64,000 nucleotides of DNA, taken from contig NC_079231.1 of assembly GCF_029633865.1 (NCBI RefSeq), forward strand, positions 29,043,216-29,107,215, in the 5' to 3' direction. The notes below the pieces were generated by a model. The model saw only the letters and a list, made by a program, of their open reading frames with translations, was not told the DNA's origin and searched no databases. The translations under genes were made by a program, and so were the position numbers. Every line of letters starts with the position of its first letter. Within the stretch, counting starts at the first letter, position 1. This DNA comes from Lampris incognitus (taxonomy: Eukaryota; Chordata; Actinopteri; Lampriformes; Lampridae). This document shows, piece after piece, positions 10,578 to 20,842 of the stretch.

Positions 10578-10750
10578 AGAGCTATTGATGTCCATGGCTC
10601 TTTGTGTCCCGATGTTTACCAACACCCGTCGCTAACAGAGCCATAGATATGAGTGTCTCTTTTGTGTACCGATGTTTGGCCGCGCCCGTCGTTATCGGAG
10701 CTATTGATATGCGTGGCTCTACTGTGCTCCGATGTTCAGCCGGGCCCGTC
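10578..10750. repeat. Three tandem units of about 60 bp, part of the Penelope terminus
   Basis: Each unit runs from an AGAGCTATTGATAT-like start through GTGGCTCTTTTGTGT to CCGATGTTT...CCCGTCG. Two such units recur in inverted orientation at about 60770-60870, and part of one at 640-680, always next to the hammerhead segment. They therefore belong to the same element family. Confidence 0.65.
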
Positions 10751-10759
10751 ATTCATTTG

Positions 10760-11372
10760 GTGACTATCAGACCAGCAGCACTAGACAAGGTAAATGATTT
10801 TAAAAAAAACAAGATAAAAACAGGACAAACAACATTTAGTATAAACTAGTGAGGTAGTAAAAATAAGAGAGGTAGTAAAAATGATAGTGAGAGGATAAAA
10901 GACAGCAGCGGCTTTTAAAGTTCAGCATGGTGCATGGGGTTTTTGGACGTGGTTGTCCATATTGCAGCGGCTTTATTACCAGTTAGTCCTCAGCAGCTAT
11001 AGACAAGTGTGTGTTTTTGTGTGTGTGTGTGTGGGGGGGCTGTTCCTTAGCCTGTAAGTCCGGGTTTTGATGGTGTGCGGGATTTGATGGTGCGGGTTTT
11101 GATGTGATTGGTTGTATTCTGCCTCAGGACCCAGCATAACAAGGTCTGTAACAAACGTGTCATCTCCAGGCTGTTAGGGGCTGTCGGGCATTTGCCCCCT
11201 CTCATCTGATCACAAGTCACTTATGTACAACCCTCAAAGGAAAAGCCTTTATTTATAACTGTGAGCCGACTGTCATGGGAACCTTACGTTTTAACTTTTC
11301 TCAATTAGCAGATGTTTTATTCAAAGTAATTAGCAAAGAGAATCCAGAATGAGCAGTGATACCAAAGGTATT
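10760..11372. other. Intergenic DNA left of the L1 insertion
   Basis: Nothing recognised apart from a short GT run near 11009-11035. This is the host sequence into which the L1 inserted. Confidence 0.5.
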
Positions 11373-11384
11373 CCAAAGGAAATG
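11373..11384 (+). repeat. Left target-site duplication of the L1
   Basis: CCAAAGGAAATG, identical to 46636-46647. It is followed immediately by a T-run (11385-11393), which is the L1 poly(A) read on the + strand. Confidence 0.85.
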
Positions 11385-11506
11385 TTTTTTTTTGTGATCA
11401 AATATTTTTTATTTTATCATTTTTTAAACAAGACACACAAATGAACAATAATGCAAACAAAAACCCACCCACAAACGAGAAAAAAAGGAAAAGAAAAGAA
11501 AAAAAA

Positions 11507-14500
11507 CTACAGAAAAATTTGCAAAAAAGAAACAGCATACAGTACTCGGTCAATAAAGTTCTTCAACTCAGCGGCCACAGAATTCCACATGTCTATAATT
11601 CCAGCCCTTGCTCCATGGATCCTTGCTGTCGAGAGCTCCAAATATACAATGTCCAGATATAAGAGGGACCAATGACGAGATGACAAATCACCTGGAGCTT
11701 TCCAACGCATAGCAACCATCTTCTTGGCTGCTATGAGTCCCGCAAGCAATATGTGCTGCTTGATTAGTGGTACATGTAGTGCAGAGAAGTCATTGAGAAG
11801 TAATACCGCAGGCTCAGCGGGTACAGTAATCGACAAAAATTGGGACAATTTATCAGCAACCATTTCCCAAAACCCTTTCACCCTTGGACATTCCCAGACC
11901 ATATGAAAGAAGGTTCCAACCACATTCAGCGAACAAAGTGTACAGTTTGGGCTATCAGCAAGTTTCATACAAAACCTCTGTTGTGGGGTGCGATATGTCC
12001 GATGTATAAAATTATAGTGTATCTGCTGATGATCTGGATTCCTAGACGCTAAGAGAATACTAGACCACACCGTCTCCCAACAGAACTCAGTATCCAGATC
12101 GGGCACATCTGTTCTCCAAATTGTGTCCAGCGCAAGGGGTTTGTATGTTCTTTCCAGGATAAAGCCATACAGCACAGAAATTAAACCCCTAGTACTAACC
12201 TTTTCACTAATTATTCTATAAAGTGGATGCACTGGGGGAGAAGAGAGCCACGGCACCACGTGAGCCTTCATGGAAGCCCTCAACTGAAGATAGAAAAAAA
12301 AAGACCAGGCCGGTAAATCATATTGATTCCTGAGATCCTCAAAAGAGCGCAGACCACGGTCATCACACAGATTACCAAGAGAGTGTACACCCCTACTGGA
12401 CCAGCTATTATGCGGGATAGGACGACGATCAACTCGGAGACCTTGGTTGTAAAATATAGGAGGCCAAACGTTCCACTTAGCGGTGATCTTACATGCCGAC
12501 TCCACAGATCTCCAGACAGCAACCCGGTGTGATATGATGGGGCCAAATCGTTTCCTACACTGGGCAGTAGAAATATTAGAAAACAGTAAATCTGCTAGTC
12601 GTATGGGGTGAACCAAGTTTTCTTCCAAAGATTTCGACGCGACCTCTGCACCAGGATCGAGCCAGGTCGGAAGTGAACGCAAGGTGTAGGCCCAACAGTA
12701 ATACTTTAAGTAAGGGAGCGCAACGCCACCATCTGATCTGTTACCATTCATGGTCGTGCGTTTGAGGCGAGGAGGCTTGTTCTTCCAGACGAATTTGGTA
12801 ATCGCTGAATGGAGTCTATCCCAGTACCGAGGAGGGGGCGGAAGAGGGAGCATAGAGCTAACACAATTAACCCGCAGCAATATATTCATCTTGACGATGG
12901 AAACCCTAGCACGAATGGAATCGGGCATTGAAGCCCATCTAATCATGTCCTCAGAGACCTTCTTAAAGGTCAAGTCGAAGTTAGATTTTGTTGTGACTGT
13001 CAGAGACGGAAAGATGTCAATCCCTAAATATTTGAAGTGGCTTACAATCGGAACAAGCGGGGGAAGTACGGCCGACCGCATGGCCTCGTTCAGGGGCAAT
13101 AACGCTGATTTTGTCCAATTAATTCTGTAACCCGATAAGGAACTAAATTGGTCAAAAATATCCAGGAGAGGAGGAATTGATTTGGGGGCATCGGCTACAT
13201 ACAGGAGACAATCGTCCGCGTATAACGAAATAAGGTGAGAGGTACCATTGAGCACGAGGGGAGCAACGAGATCAGACTGCCTAATAGTCTGTGCTAGGGG
13301 TTCCAGTGAGAGCGCAAACAGCAGGGGGCTAAGGGGACAACCATGCCTGGAGCCCCTGGCTATATCAAACAAGGGTGAAGAAGTCTTCCCGGTAAGAACT
13401 CTAGCAGTAGGGTTAGCATACATCACCCTAATCATATTAATAAAGGGATCACCGATACCCATGGCAGCCAGCACAGACCAGAGAAAAGACCACTCAAGGC
13501 GGTCAAAAGCTTTAAGAGCATCAAGTGACAGCACAGCAGCAGGCGATCTAATGCTAGAAGCTTTGTCAATAATGTGGAGCAAACGTCTGACATTGTCAGA
13601 GGCCAGCCTTGTTCTGATAAACCCAGTCTGGTCGCAGTGTACTAACTTAAGCATATAATTTTGGAGGCGGCCTGCTAAAGTTTTAGCGTAAATCTTAACA
13701 TCAGCATTCAGCAGAGAAAGAGGTCTATAATTGCCACATTCAGTGGGATCTTTGCCTTTCTTCAATAATAATTAAATAATAGCAATATTCACATCCCTTG
13801 CGAGAGACCCTTCATCAATAGAAAACAATATCATGTTGAGAAGGTGTGGACCCAGAACTTCCCAAAAAGTTAAATAGAATTCGGGAGGGATGCCATCACA
13901 CCCAGGCGATTTGCCTCTGTGCATAGCCTTAACCGCCTCCTTCAACTCATCCAGAGTGACAGGAGAGTTCAGTGAGGCAGATTCCTCTTCTGTGAGACGA
14001 GGTAGTACGAGATTGTCTAGAAAATCTTTATGCTTGGCTGCATCTGGAGTAACCTCAGAGGCGTACAGGTCTACATAAAAGGACTGGAATACCTTGTTCA
14101 CCTGCACAGGATCAGATCTGACTACGCCATCAGCATCCTTGACAGCAGAAATATCAACAAAATGTTCATTAGATTTCAAACGCATAGCAAGCAGATGACT
14201 CGGCCTTGCCCCATTAAAATAATAAATCTGCCTTGTGCGGTGTATTTGGAATTCAGCTCTTCGTTTAAGGAGAGAATTTATTTCTTTTTTAACTAAATTG
14301 CGCTGTAAGGCTGTGCTGTCACTGTATTTGGCCTGTAACTGACTGTCCAGAGCGATAAACCTATTTTCAAGATCACAAAGCTTCCTAGCCCTCGTCGAAG
14401 TATATACTGTAGTATTATTCAAAATAAAACCCTTAATCGCATTCCAAAGAATCCTTGGGTCACCAACTGATCCGACATTAATAACTAAAAAGTCTTTCAT

Positions 14501-15051
14501 AGCAGCCACAAACTGTGTCTTAAATGACTCATCATTCAGGAGGGAGGTGTTGAAGCGCCAGCGAGGGGCCTTGTTTAAAGAAGGGTGGATAGAGGCCTTA
14601 GCTAACACTGCTTTGTGATCGACAAGGGTCATGGGCACAAATATAACATTATCAATATTTTGGAATAAGCCCTGCGAGACAAAAATATAATCGATCCTCG
14701 AGAAGGACGTATGCCTTGCTGAATAAAATGAGAAGTCTTAGCAGATGGATTAAACCTTCTCCAAAGGTCCATCACACCCACCTCATCAGCCCACCTTACG
14801 AGCATATCCGACGCCGCCTTTTGGTCATGCGATGCACTACTCCCTGATCTGTCCAGCACATTATTCATGACCGCGTTACAATCGGCCCCCACAACGAAAG
14901 CACAATCGGAATATTTTAACATAGTGACAGTAAGTAGATTGAAAAAGTCTTTGACACAGCCATTAGGAGCATACGCAGATACAAGAGCAATACGCCGCCC
15001 TTCAACAAAAACCTTAACCAAAGTTAAGGTCAGAGAAACACTAATGCACAA
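11507..15051 (-). pseudogene. L1 ORF2: endonuclease C-part, reverse transcriptase, zinc knuckle
   Basis: The main reading frame runs 14638 to 11507 with one TAA at 13772-13774. The AP-endonuclease part lies upstream in a second frame (15051-14746), with LVSAYAPN and VGADCNAV motifs; frameshifts lie near 15058 and 14745. RT motifs include GNYRPLSLLNADVKIYAK, SLDALKAFDRLEW (catalytic Asp), GSRHGCPLSPLLFAL and LYADDCLLY with the YADD box. A C-terminal CTLC...H...C knuckle (about residues 610-630 of the main frame) is the L1-type CCHC. The first 40 or so codons of the ORF are displaced to 32335-32221 by insertion A. The clade call (L1 superfamily, Tx1-like) rests on this order and the RT sequence. 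Confidence 0.85.
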
Positions 15052-15060
15052 CCATATTTA

Positions 15061-15177
15061 ATCTGCGGCGGCAGAGTAACGCTACCCCTCTCGTTCTACT
15101 GTTTGCGCACGATGATGCCACAACCTTGAAATATGTATTAGCTAGTCCGTTCACATCAGAGGATAATCTGTGGGTTT
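15061..15177 (-). pseudogene. L1 ORF2 endonuclease piece adjoining insertion A
   Basis: The minus strand from 15177 continues the endonuclease, with an ETHRLSSDVNGLANTYFK segment and then RGVALL, before the frameshift near 15058. It joins the CTTTTACAAG end at 32221 in frame once the CTTG duplication is counted once. This join is the direct evidence that A inserted into this ORF. Confidence 0.8.
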
Positions 15178-15181
15178 CTTG

Positions 15182-16343
15182 TGTAGCCCAGTGCTTAATT
15201 GAGCTACTGTATGAAGCTACAATAAATAAGATAAATAAATAAGTTACAGTTCATCTGATAAATAAGCTATATTCTCTTCATGGTTATATACACTGCTATT
15301 TACAATGGTTACAAGTTGAGTGTATCAGTTATACAGTTAGCCCTAATGCCAGTTCGCTCATGGGCCTTGTTTATTTCAAGTGTTTACAGTATGGTTGCTG
15401 CCCATTGCTAATCTTTTCCTCTATCTGGATGATTATGTCATTCATCCCTTTTCTTTGTTTTCATAGGTCACTGTTTACTGTAACTAGCCAACCCGTATGT
15501 ATGCTGAGATAAGGGGCGGGACATAGAAGTTTGACATCGGTGATTTGAGGTAAAGCGGTCAGAAAGCTAGACGACGAAGACGAATGAACCGAAGCTTCTC
15601 TGTGTTGTAACGTTAGCTGTTTGTACACAACGTTGGATCAACGGATTGTGACTCCTGTGGACTCGTGTGTACTTATAGGATATCCCAGAGGTAAATACAT
15701 GTTTCTGGAACTATTGTGTAAAACTGTGACTACTCGTTGTTGTGTTAGAAGAGTGTTATAAGCTAATCGCGGCTAGCGGTTAGCCTAGCCGCTAGGCTAG
15801 CTACCGATTCATTCATAATCATGTTAGCTAACGAGTGTTGCTAACGCTAGCTAAGTGACAAGTTGCTGCTAGGTTAAAACGAGCTGGTATTTGGACTTGG
15901 TCATTTAGTCTATGCTGTTGATTCAGGATCGACAGTCGTGGTGTGTGGACCAGTGAAGGAAAGCTCTTCGGATGGACAACAACGGAGACCGTTTCTCTTC
16001 TTGGTGCCTGTGACTGTTCGTGTTGCTGTGTGTGTTAGGATTCTTCGCGCCATTCGTCGCCTCTACTTCTCCGACCTGCGCTCACGGTGGAGCGTCTGTC
16101 GCCATTCCCCCCCTCATCTCTGCCTCTCTTCAGCTCTCTTCTCTTCTCCCAGCCTGCTTTGGCTACTCATCACCTTGGCCCGGGTTCCGTGAGTACCGGT
16201 ACCCATCCCAAGTCTGCACGTGCTTTTATTTATGCTTGGTCGGTCAGTAAACAAGCGAAGTGGCCCGGACAGTTTTTAGGCCAGCGTTCACTTTCAACAA
16301 CAACAGGCCCGCAACGGTAACCACGGTGACGGACTGTTACAGT
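15182..16343 (+). repeat. Element A 5' LTR, left part
   Basis: Starts with TG at the target duplication and runs to the insertion point of B (ACAGT at 16339-16343). The GC-rich part 15930-16300 is open in several frames but has no recognisable protein. GAG/GTAAAT at about 15689 resembles a splice donor, but no partner exon was found. Confidence 0.65.
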
Positions 16344-16544
16344 TGTAACAATAGGAACTATTGTTAGGAACCATTGTTTAGTTCCTTGTTTACACAGGGG
16401 TCGATTAGGTTGTTGCACCTGGAATAACGGACCGAGCATGATGCATAACCTTACGTGCCGAAGTTATTATTAAAGTTTATAGCCCCGTGGGGTTGAAACG
16501 AGTTGTAACGTCTCATTAGTAGAAGGTAACAACACACTTTAACA
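16344..16544 (+). repeat. Element B 5' LTR
   Basis: 201 bp, TG...CA termini, contains ATTATTAAAG near 16465. It pairs with 26048-26248, with differences at GGGGTCGATTAG/GGGGTCGTTTAG and AGAAGGTAAC/AGAAAGTAAC. Confidence 0.9.
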
Positions 16545-16560
16545 TGGTGGCAGCGGCGGA
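16545..16560 (+). promoter_or_regulatory. Element B primer binding site, tRNA-Leu-like
   Basis: TGGTGGCAGCGG directly abuts the LTR. These 12 bases complement the 3' end of vertebrate tRNA-Leu of the ...CCGCTGCCACCA type; pairing weakens after that. Confidence 0.6.
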
Positions 16561-16677
16561 CGACTCGGTTTGAAGTTTGGTGCGGAAAAGTTTCTAGGAG
16601 CGGGAGAGCGGTTAGTGTTCCTAAGCAACGTTCAGTATATGTTAGCATTAGCTGCTAGCGTGAGACTGCCGTGTGAC

Positions 16678-17004
16678 ATGGATGGGCTTAAACCACCGCA
16701 AACGTTATGTCTGGACTCAAGCAACCGTTTGAGGACATGGAAGACCTGGAGGGACGAGTTTGCTCTGTATGTGGATTTAGCCATGGCTGACGCCGATGAC
16801 AAACAGAAGATGAAACTGTTCAGCTATCTTGTCGGGGAGAGCGGCAGGGAAGTTATGGACACGTTACTGGGCAACACACCGAAGGATGCATGGACGTTAG
16901 ATGACGTTATCGAGAAGTTTGATGATCACTGCGACCCCAGCGTTAACGAGACTGTGGAACGTTATCGTTTTTTTCAAAAAACCAGGGCACCAGTGAAAAT
17001 ATAG
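16678..17004 (+). pseudogene. Element B gag, N-terminal part (frameshifted)
   Basis: The first good ATG is at 16678 (MDGLKPPQTL...), since the open frame upstream has no better start. It encodes a Mag-type capsid start with WKTWRDEFALYVDL and a helix-rich region. The frame is lost at a T/A run (TTTTTTTCAAAAAA near 16968-16982), and Gag continues in another frame from about 16990 to join the ORF at 17016. One single-base indel explains this. Confidence 0.75.
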
Positions 17005-17015
17005 ACCATTATGTC

Positions 17016-20000
17016 ATGGAACTGAGAGTGTTGGCAAGAACATGCAACTTTGGGACAGTGAGAGACTCGCTCATTCGGGATCGGATTGTGTGTGGAGGTA
17101 ACAACACAATCGTAAGAGAAAGACTGCTCCGAGAGAAAAACTTGACACTGGACACATGTTTGCAGCTGTGCAGAGCCGCTGAGCTCTCAAAGGACAATGT
17201 GAAAACCATCTCGGGATCGATGGTGGAAGAGGTACATGCAGTGCAAGGAGCACAGTATCGGAAACAGACGAGCAACACTGTGGAGTGCAGATATTGTGGA
17301 AAAACGCATGAGAAAAGTAAACAAAAGTGCCCAGCGTTTGGGAAGAAGTGCACAAAGTGTGGAAAAGAGAACCACTTTGCAGCAAAATGCAGAGTAAAAC
17401 CGGAACTAAGGAAAAGGAAATATGTGAGTAAAATAACAACTGAATCTGAGAGTGATGAATATGAAGATATTATCACCTGTGTAAAAGAAACTGAGAAAAT
17501 GAAGAAAACTCAGCTTCTCTATGCTGGCATGCTTCTAGGCAAGGACATGATCAAATTCCAAATAGACTGTGGTGCCAGTTGCAATATCATCCCAATTAAC
17601 CTGCTGAATCCAGATGCCAAATTAGAACACACGGAGAGTGTACTAGTAATGTACAATAAAACCAAATTAAAACCACTGGGAAAATGTAAAGTGAAAATAA
17701 GAAACCCGAGAAACAACAAGCTATATCGCTTAGAGTTCCAGGTGGTGAATGGAGCTGGTACAGTGCCTCTGCTGGGTAGGAGAGCCAGTGAGGCCATGAA
17801 ATTGATAAAAGTGCAATATGAAAACATCATGACAATAGACAGTATCGTCACAACAGAAACAACAACAGGACAGTGGATAATGGGACAAATTAAAGATGAG
17901 TATGCTGATGTGTTCATTGGCGATGGCTGCCTCGAGGGAAAATACAAAATAGAGGTGGACAGCACAGTGAAACCAGTACAGCTGCCAAAGAGGCGGGTCC
18001 CAGTCGCCATGATGAAACCACTGAAGGACGAGCTACAGGACCTACAGCAAAGAGGGATCATAACACCTGTGGAATGCAGTACAGATTGGATCAGTGCAAT
18101 GGTGGTGGTACAGAAACCAAGTGGGAAACCAAGAGTGTGTATCGATCCCAAGCCTTTGAACAAACCTCTAAAGCGCAGTCACTTCCCACTGCCAACCATT
18201 GAGGACATTTTACCGGACTTGTCAAAAGCAAAAGTGTTCACAGTGTGTGATGTCAAGAGTGGATTCTGGCATGTGCAGCTGGAGGAGGAGTCCAGCTATT
18301 TAACAACATTTGCCACTCCATTCGGACGTTACAGGTGGCTGAGGATGCCAATGGGGATAAGTCCGGCCCCAGAAATCTTTCAGAGAAAGCTCACACAAGC
18401 GCTGGACGGTGTACCGGGCTTGTACATTATAGCTGACGATGTACTGATCACAGGCCAAGGGGAAACACAGGAGGAAGCTGAGCGTGACCATGATGGAAAA
18501 CTGAGACTGTTTCTTGAAAGATGCAGACAAAAGAACATCAAGCTGAACAAAGACAAATTCAAGCTGAGACAAAAGGAGACCACATACATTGGACACCGCC
18601 TGACGGCTGATGGACTCAGGGCGGATCCAGAGAAAGTGCTTGCCGTTGAGAAGATGCCGGCACCGACTGATGTGAAAGGAGTGGAAAGGCTGCTAGGTAT
18701 GGTAAATTATCTAGCCAAGTTTTGTCCCCACCTCTCAGACCAGTGCATAGTGTTGAGAGATTTGACACACAAAAACAGGGAGTGGAACTGGACAGCACAG
18801 CATGAGGAGGCTTTCCTCAAATTGAAAGAAACTATAGCAAAGGTCCCAGTACTGAAATATTACAACCCAGATGAGGAACTCACAGTGCAGTGTGACGCTT
18901 CAGACACAGGTTTAGGCACAGCGCTCATGCAGATGGGTAAGCCAATAGCATTTGCAAGCAGAGCACTCACTCAAACAGAGCGTGGGTATGCACAAATAGA
19001 AAAGGAGTTCTTAGCAATGGTTTTTAGCATGGAAAGATTTCACCAGTACACATACGGCCGAAAAGTGATGGTGCAAAGTGATAACAAGCCGTTGGAAACA
19101 ATAGTGAGAAAACCTCTACTAAGTGCACCCAAAAGGCTGCAGGGAATGATGCTGCGCATACAAAAGTATGATCTAGATGTAGTATATGTGCCAGGTAGAG
19201 ACATGCTGCTAGCAGACACTCTGAGCAGAGCTTATCTTCCTGAGAGTGCACCGGATGCAGAACTAGAGACTGTCAACATGGCACAACACTTACCTATCGC
19301 AGCAGACAGGCTACATGATACACGATCTGCCACAAAAGAGGATGAAACACTGCAGCTTCTCATCAAAATGATGCAGCAAGGATGGCCTGACGATAAGTCA
19401 AAAACACCAAGGGAAATCAAGCCCTACTTCTCATTCCAAGAGGAGTTAAGCCACCAAGATGGAATAGTGTTCAGGAGTGAGCGCGCTGTCATCCCTGATG
19501 CATTGAGGAAAGACATCACTTGCCGCCTACACGCATCACATCTGGGTGTGGAAGGATGCCTACGGAGGGCTAGGGAGTGTGTCTATTGGCAGGGCATGAA
19601 CGACCAAATAAAATCATATATAGCAAAGTGTGACATCTGCAGATCAATGGACATTAAACAACAAAAAGAAACACTAATGTCACATGATGTGCCAAGCAGG
19701 CCGTGGGCAAAGGTGGGCACGGATCTGTTCATGTTTGAAAACAAAGACTACCTCATAATTGTTGATTTTTTCTCAAATTTTTGGGAAATAGATTACCTGG
19801 CAGATACCAAGTCAACCACAGTGATACGGAAGCTGAAAGCTCATTTTGCCCGCCAAGGTATCCCAGATATTGTAATCTCGGACAATGGCCCACAGTATTC
19901 GTCACAAGAATTCCAGAAGTTCAGTCGACTGTGGGGATTTCAACATAAAACCTCATCACCAGGTTACCCGGAAAGCAACGGCAAAGCTGAGTCAGCTGTT

Positions 20001-20210
20001 AAGACAGCAAAAAGACTCTTGCTCAAAGCCAAGGCTGCTCAGCCAGAGAGTGTTGAACCCGGACATTCAGAGAGTGTTCCTTCTCGCAGTGTCTTAGCAG
20101 GAAACAAAACCAAGAACACTGGTGACAGGGCCAACCCTGTTACCACCAGATCAGGCCGCTCTGTTGTGCAGCCGCAGCGATACAAAGACTTTGTGACCTC
20201 ACATAGATGA
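17016..20210 (+). CDS. Element B gag-pol polyprotein with integrase C-terminal deletion
   Basis: A 1064-codon frame in this order: the rest of capsid; two zinc knuckles (CRYCGKTHEKSKQKC and CTKCGKENHFAAKC, about 17285-17400); protease with IDCGAS near 17563; reverse transcriptase with KPRVCIDPKPLN, VCDVKSGFWHV and the YIIADDVLIT catalytic box (about 18425); RNase H (CDASDTGLGTAL, about 18890); an HHCC zinc domain (HASHLG...CDICRS, about 19527-19640); and the integrase DDE core (D in VGTDLF, D in ISDNGPQYSS, E in NGKAES). The integrase then jumps to a short Ser/Arg-rich tail about 50 residues later; the usual C-terminal domain is missing, which suggests an internal deletion. The protease has D-C-G instead of D-T/S-G. 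It makes the structural and replication enzymes of the retrotransposon. Confidence 0.85.
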   Translation: MELRVLARTCNFGTVRDSLIRDRIVCGGNNTIVRERLLREKNLTLDTCLQLCRAAELSKDNVKTISGSMVEEVHAVQGAQYRKQTSNTVECRYCGKTHEKSKQKCPAFGKKCTKCGKENHFAAKCRVKPELRKRKYVSKITTESESDEYEDIITCVKETEKMKKTQLLYAGMLLGKDMIKFQIDCGASCNIIPINLLNPDAKLEHTESVLVMYNKTKLKPLGKCKVKIRNPRNNKLYRLEFQVVNGAGTVPLLGRRASEAMKLIKVQYENIMTIDSIVTTETTTGQWIMGQIKDEYADVFIGDGCLEGKYKIEVDSTVKPVQLPKRRVPVAMMKPLKDELQDLQQRGIITPVECSTDWISAMVVVQKPSGKPRVCIDPKPLNKPLKRSHFPLPTIEDILPDLSKAKVFTVCDVKSGFWHVQLEEESSYLTTFATPFGRYRWLRMPMGISPAPEIFQRKLTQALDGVPGLYIIADDVLITGQGETQEEAERDHDGKLRLFLERCRQKNIKLNKDKFKLRQKETTYIGHRLTADGLRADPEKVLAVEKMPAPTDVKGVERLLGMVNYLAKFCPHLSDQCIVLRDLTHKNREWNWTAQHEEAFLKLKETIAKVPVLKYYNPDEELTVQCDASDTGLGTALMQMGKPIAFASRALTQTERGYAQIEKEFLAMVFSMERFHQYTYGRKVMVQSDNKPLETIVRKPLLSAPKRLQGMMLRIQKYDLDVVYVPGRDMLLADTLSRAYLPESAPDAELETVNMAQHLPIAADRLHDTRSATKEDETLQLLIKMMQQGWPDDKSKTPREIKPYFSFQEELSHQDGIVFRSERAVIPDALRKDITCRLHASHLGVEGCLRRARECVYWQGMNDQIKSYIAKCDICRSMDIKQQKETLMSHDVPSRPWAKVGTDLFMFENKDYLIIVDFFSNFWEIDYLADTKSTTVIRKLKAHFARQGIPDIVISDNGPQYSSQEFQKFSRLWGFQHKTSSPGYPESNGKAESAVKTAKRLLLKAKAAQPESVEPGHSESVPSRSVLAGNKTKNTGDRANPVTTRSGRSVVQPQRYKDFVTSHR

Positions 20211-20231
20211 ATGGATCTGTAGCACTAATGG

Positions 20232-20842
20232 TGTTAGGGTTTGCACCCGACCCCAAGAGCACAAACACAGAAGGCACAATATAGCGGGACCAACAGGCTA
20301 ATTTATTGAAGAGAAAACTCAGGAAGTCCACTTTCACCAGGAAACGCGAAGTCCACCTTTAAGCCGGGAACCGTGGAGTCGCCCTTTAATCCGGGAACAG
20401 TGGAGTCGGCCCTTAATCCAGGCAGGAGGGGGGGTAAACAGGAGGATACCAAAGGAGAACGGAAAATCACAGCAACGCTGGAGTGAAGAAATCCTCTTCG
20501 TAAACGGAAAGCAGCGCACAGGGGAAGGGGAGCAACGAGGAAGGTCCAACAGAGAAATCTCCAGGGAAGATCCAGGTAAGTAAACAAACTTCGATGAGCA
20601 GGACAAGCACAAGTACTCTCCCAGGGAACGGCACGAACTGGCAACAAGCTGAGAGTGACACAGCCAGATATAGGGAGGTGATTGCCAACAGGTGAGTGGA
20701 GGGGTAACGAGGAAACAGGCATCAGGTGGAGTTGGCAGAGCTCCGGGTACGCTTACAATGCAGAGCGGGTGTGGAGCGGGGAGACGTTGAGCCTTGGCCA
20801 AGGTTACACTGCAGAGCGGGTGTGGAGCGGCGAGACGTAACA
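20232..20842 (-). repeat. Element C 3' LTR
   Basis: 611 bp, TG...CA. In the sense direction it contains two copies of a CCGCTCCACACCCGCTCTGCA motif in the first 100 bp, and a TATATCT box (near 20667-20673). The pol frame reads about 40 codons into it before stopping at 20722. Confidence 0.9.

Noticed and set aside
15680-15700. Splice donor GAG/GTAAAT as the first exon of a host gene
   Set aside because: No downstream acceptor or coding exon pairs with it, and the segment is LTR sequence.
15938-16320. Coding exon in the GC-rich part upstream of element B
   Set aside because: Three overlapping frames without domains; the segment lies between the TG start of the element A LTR and the insertion point of B.
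17519-18163. 214-codon antisense frame in element B
   Set aside because: Shadow of the pol frame; similar antisense frames occur over all five Gypsy elements.
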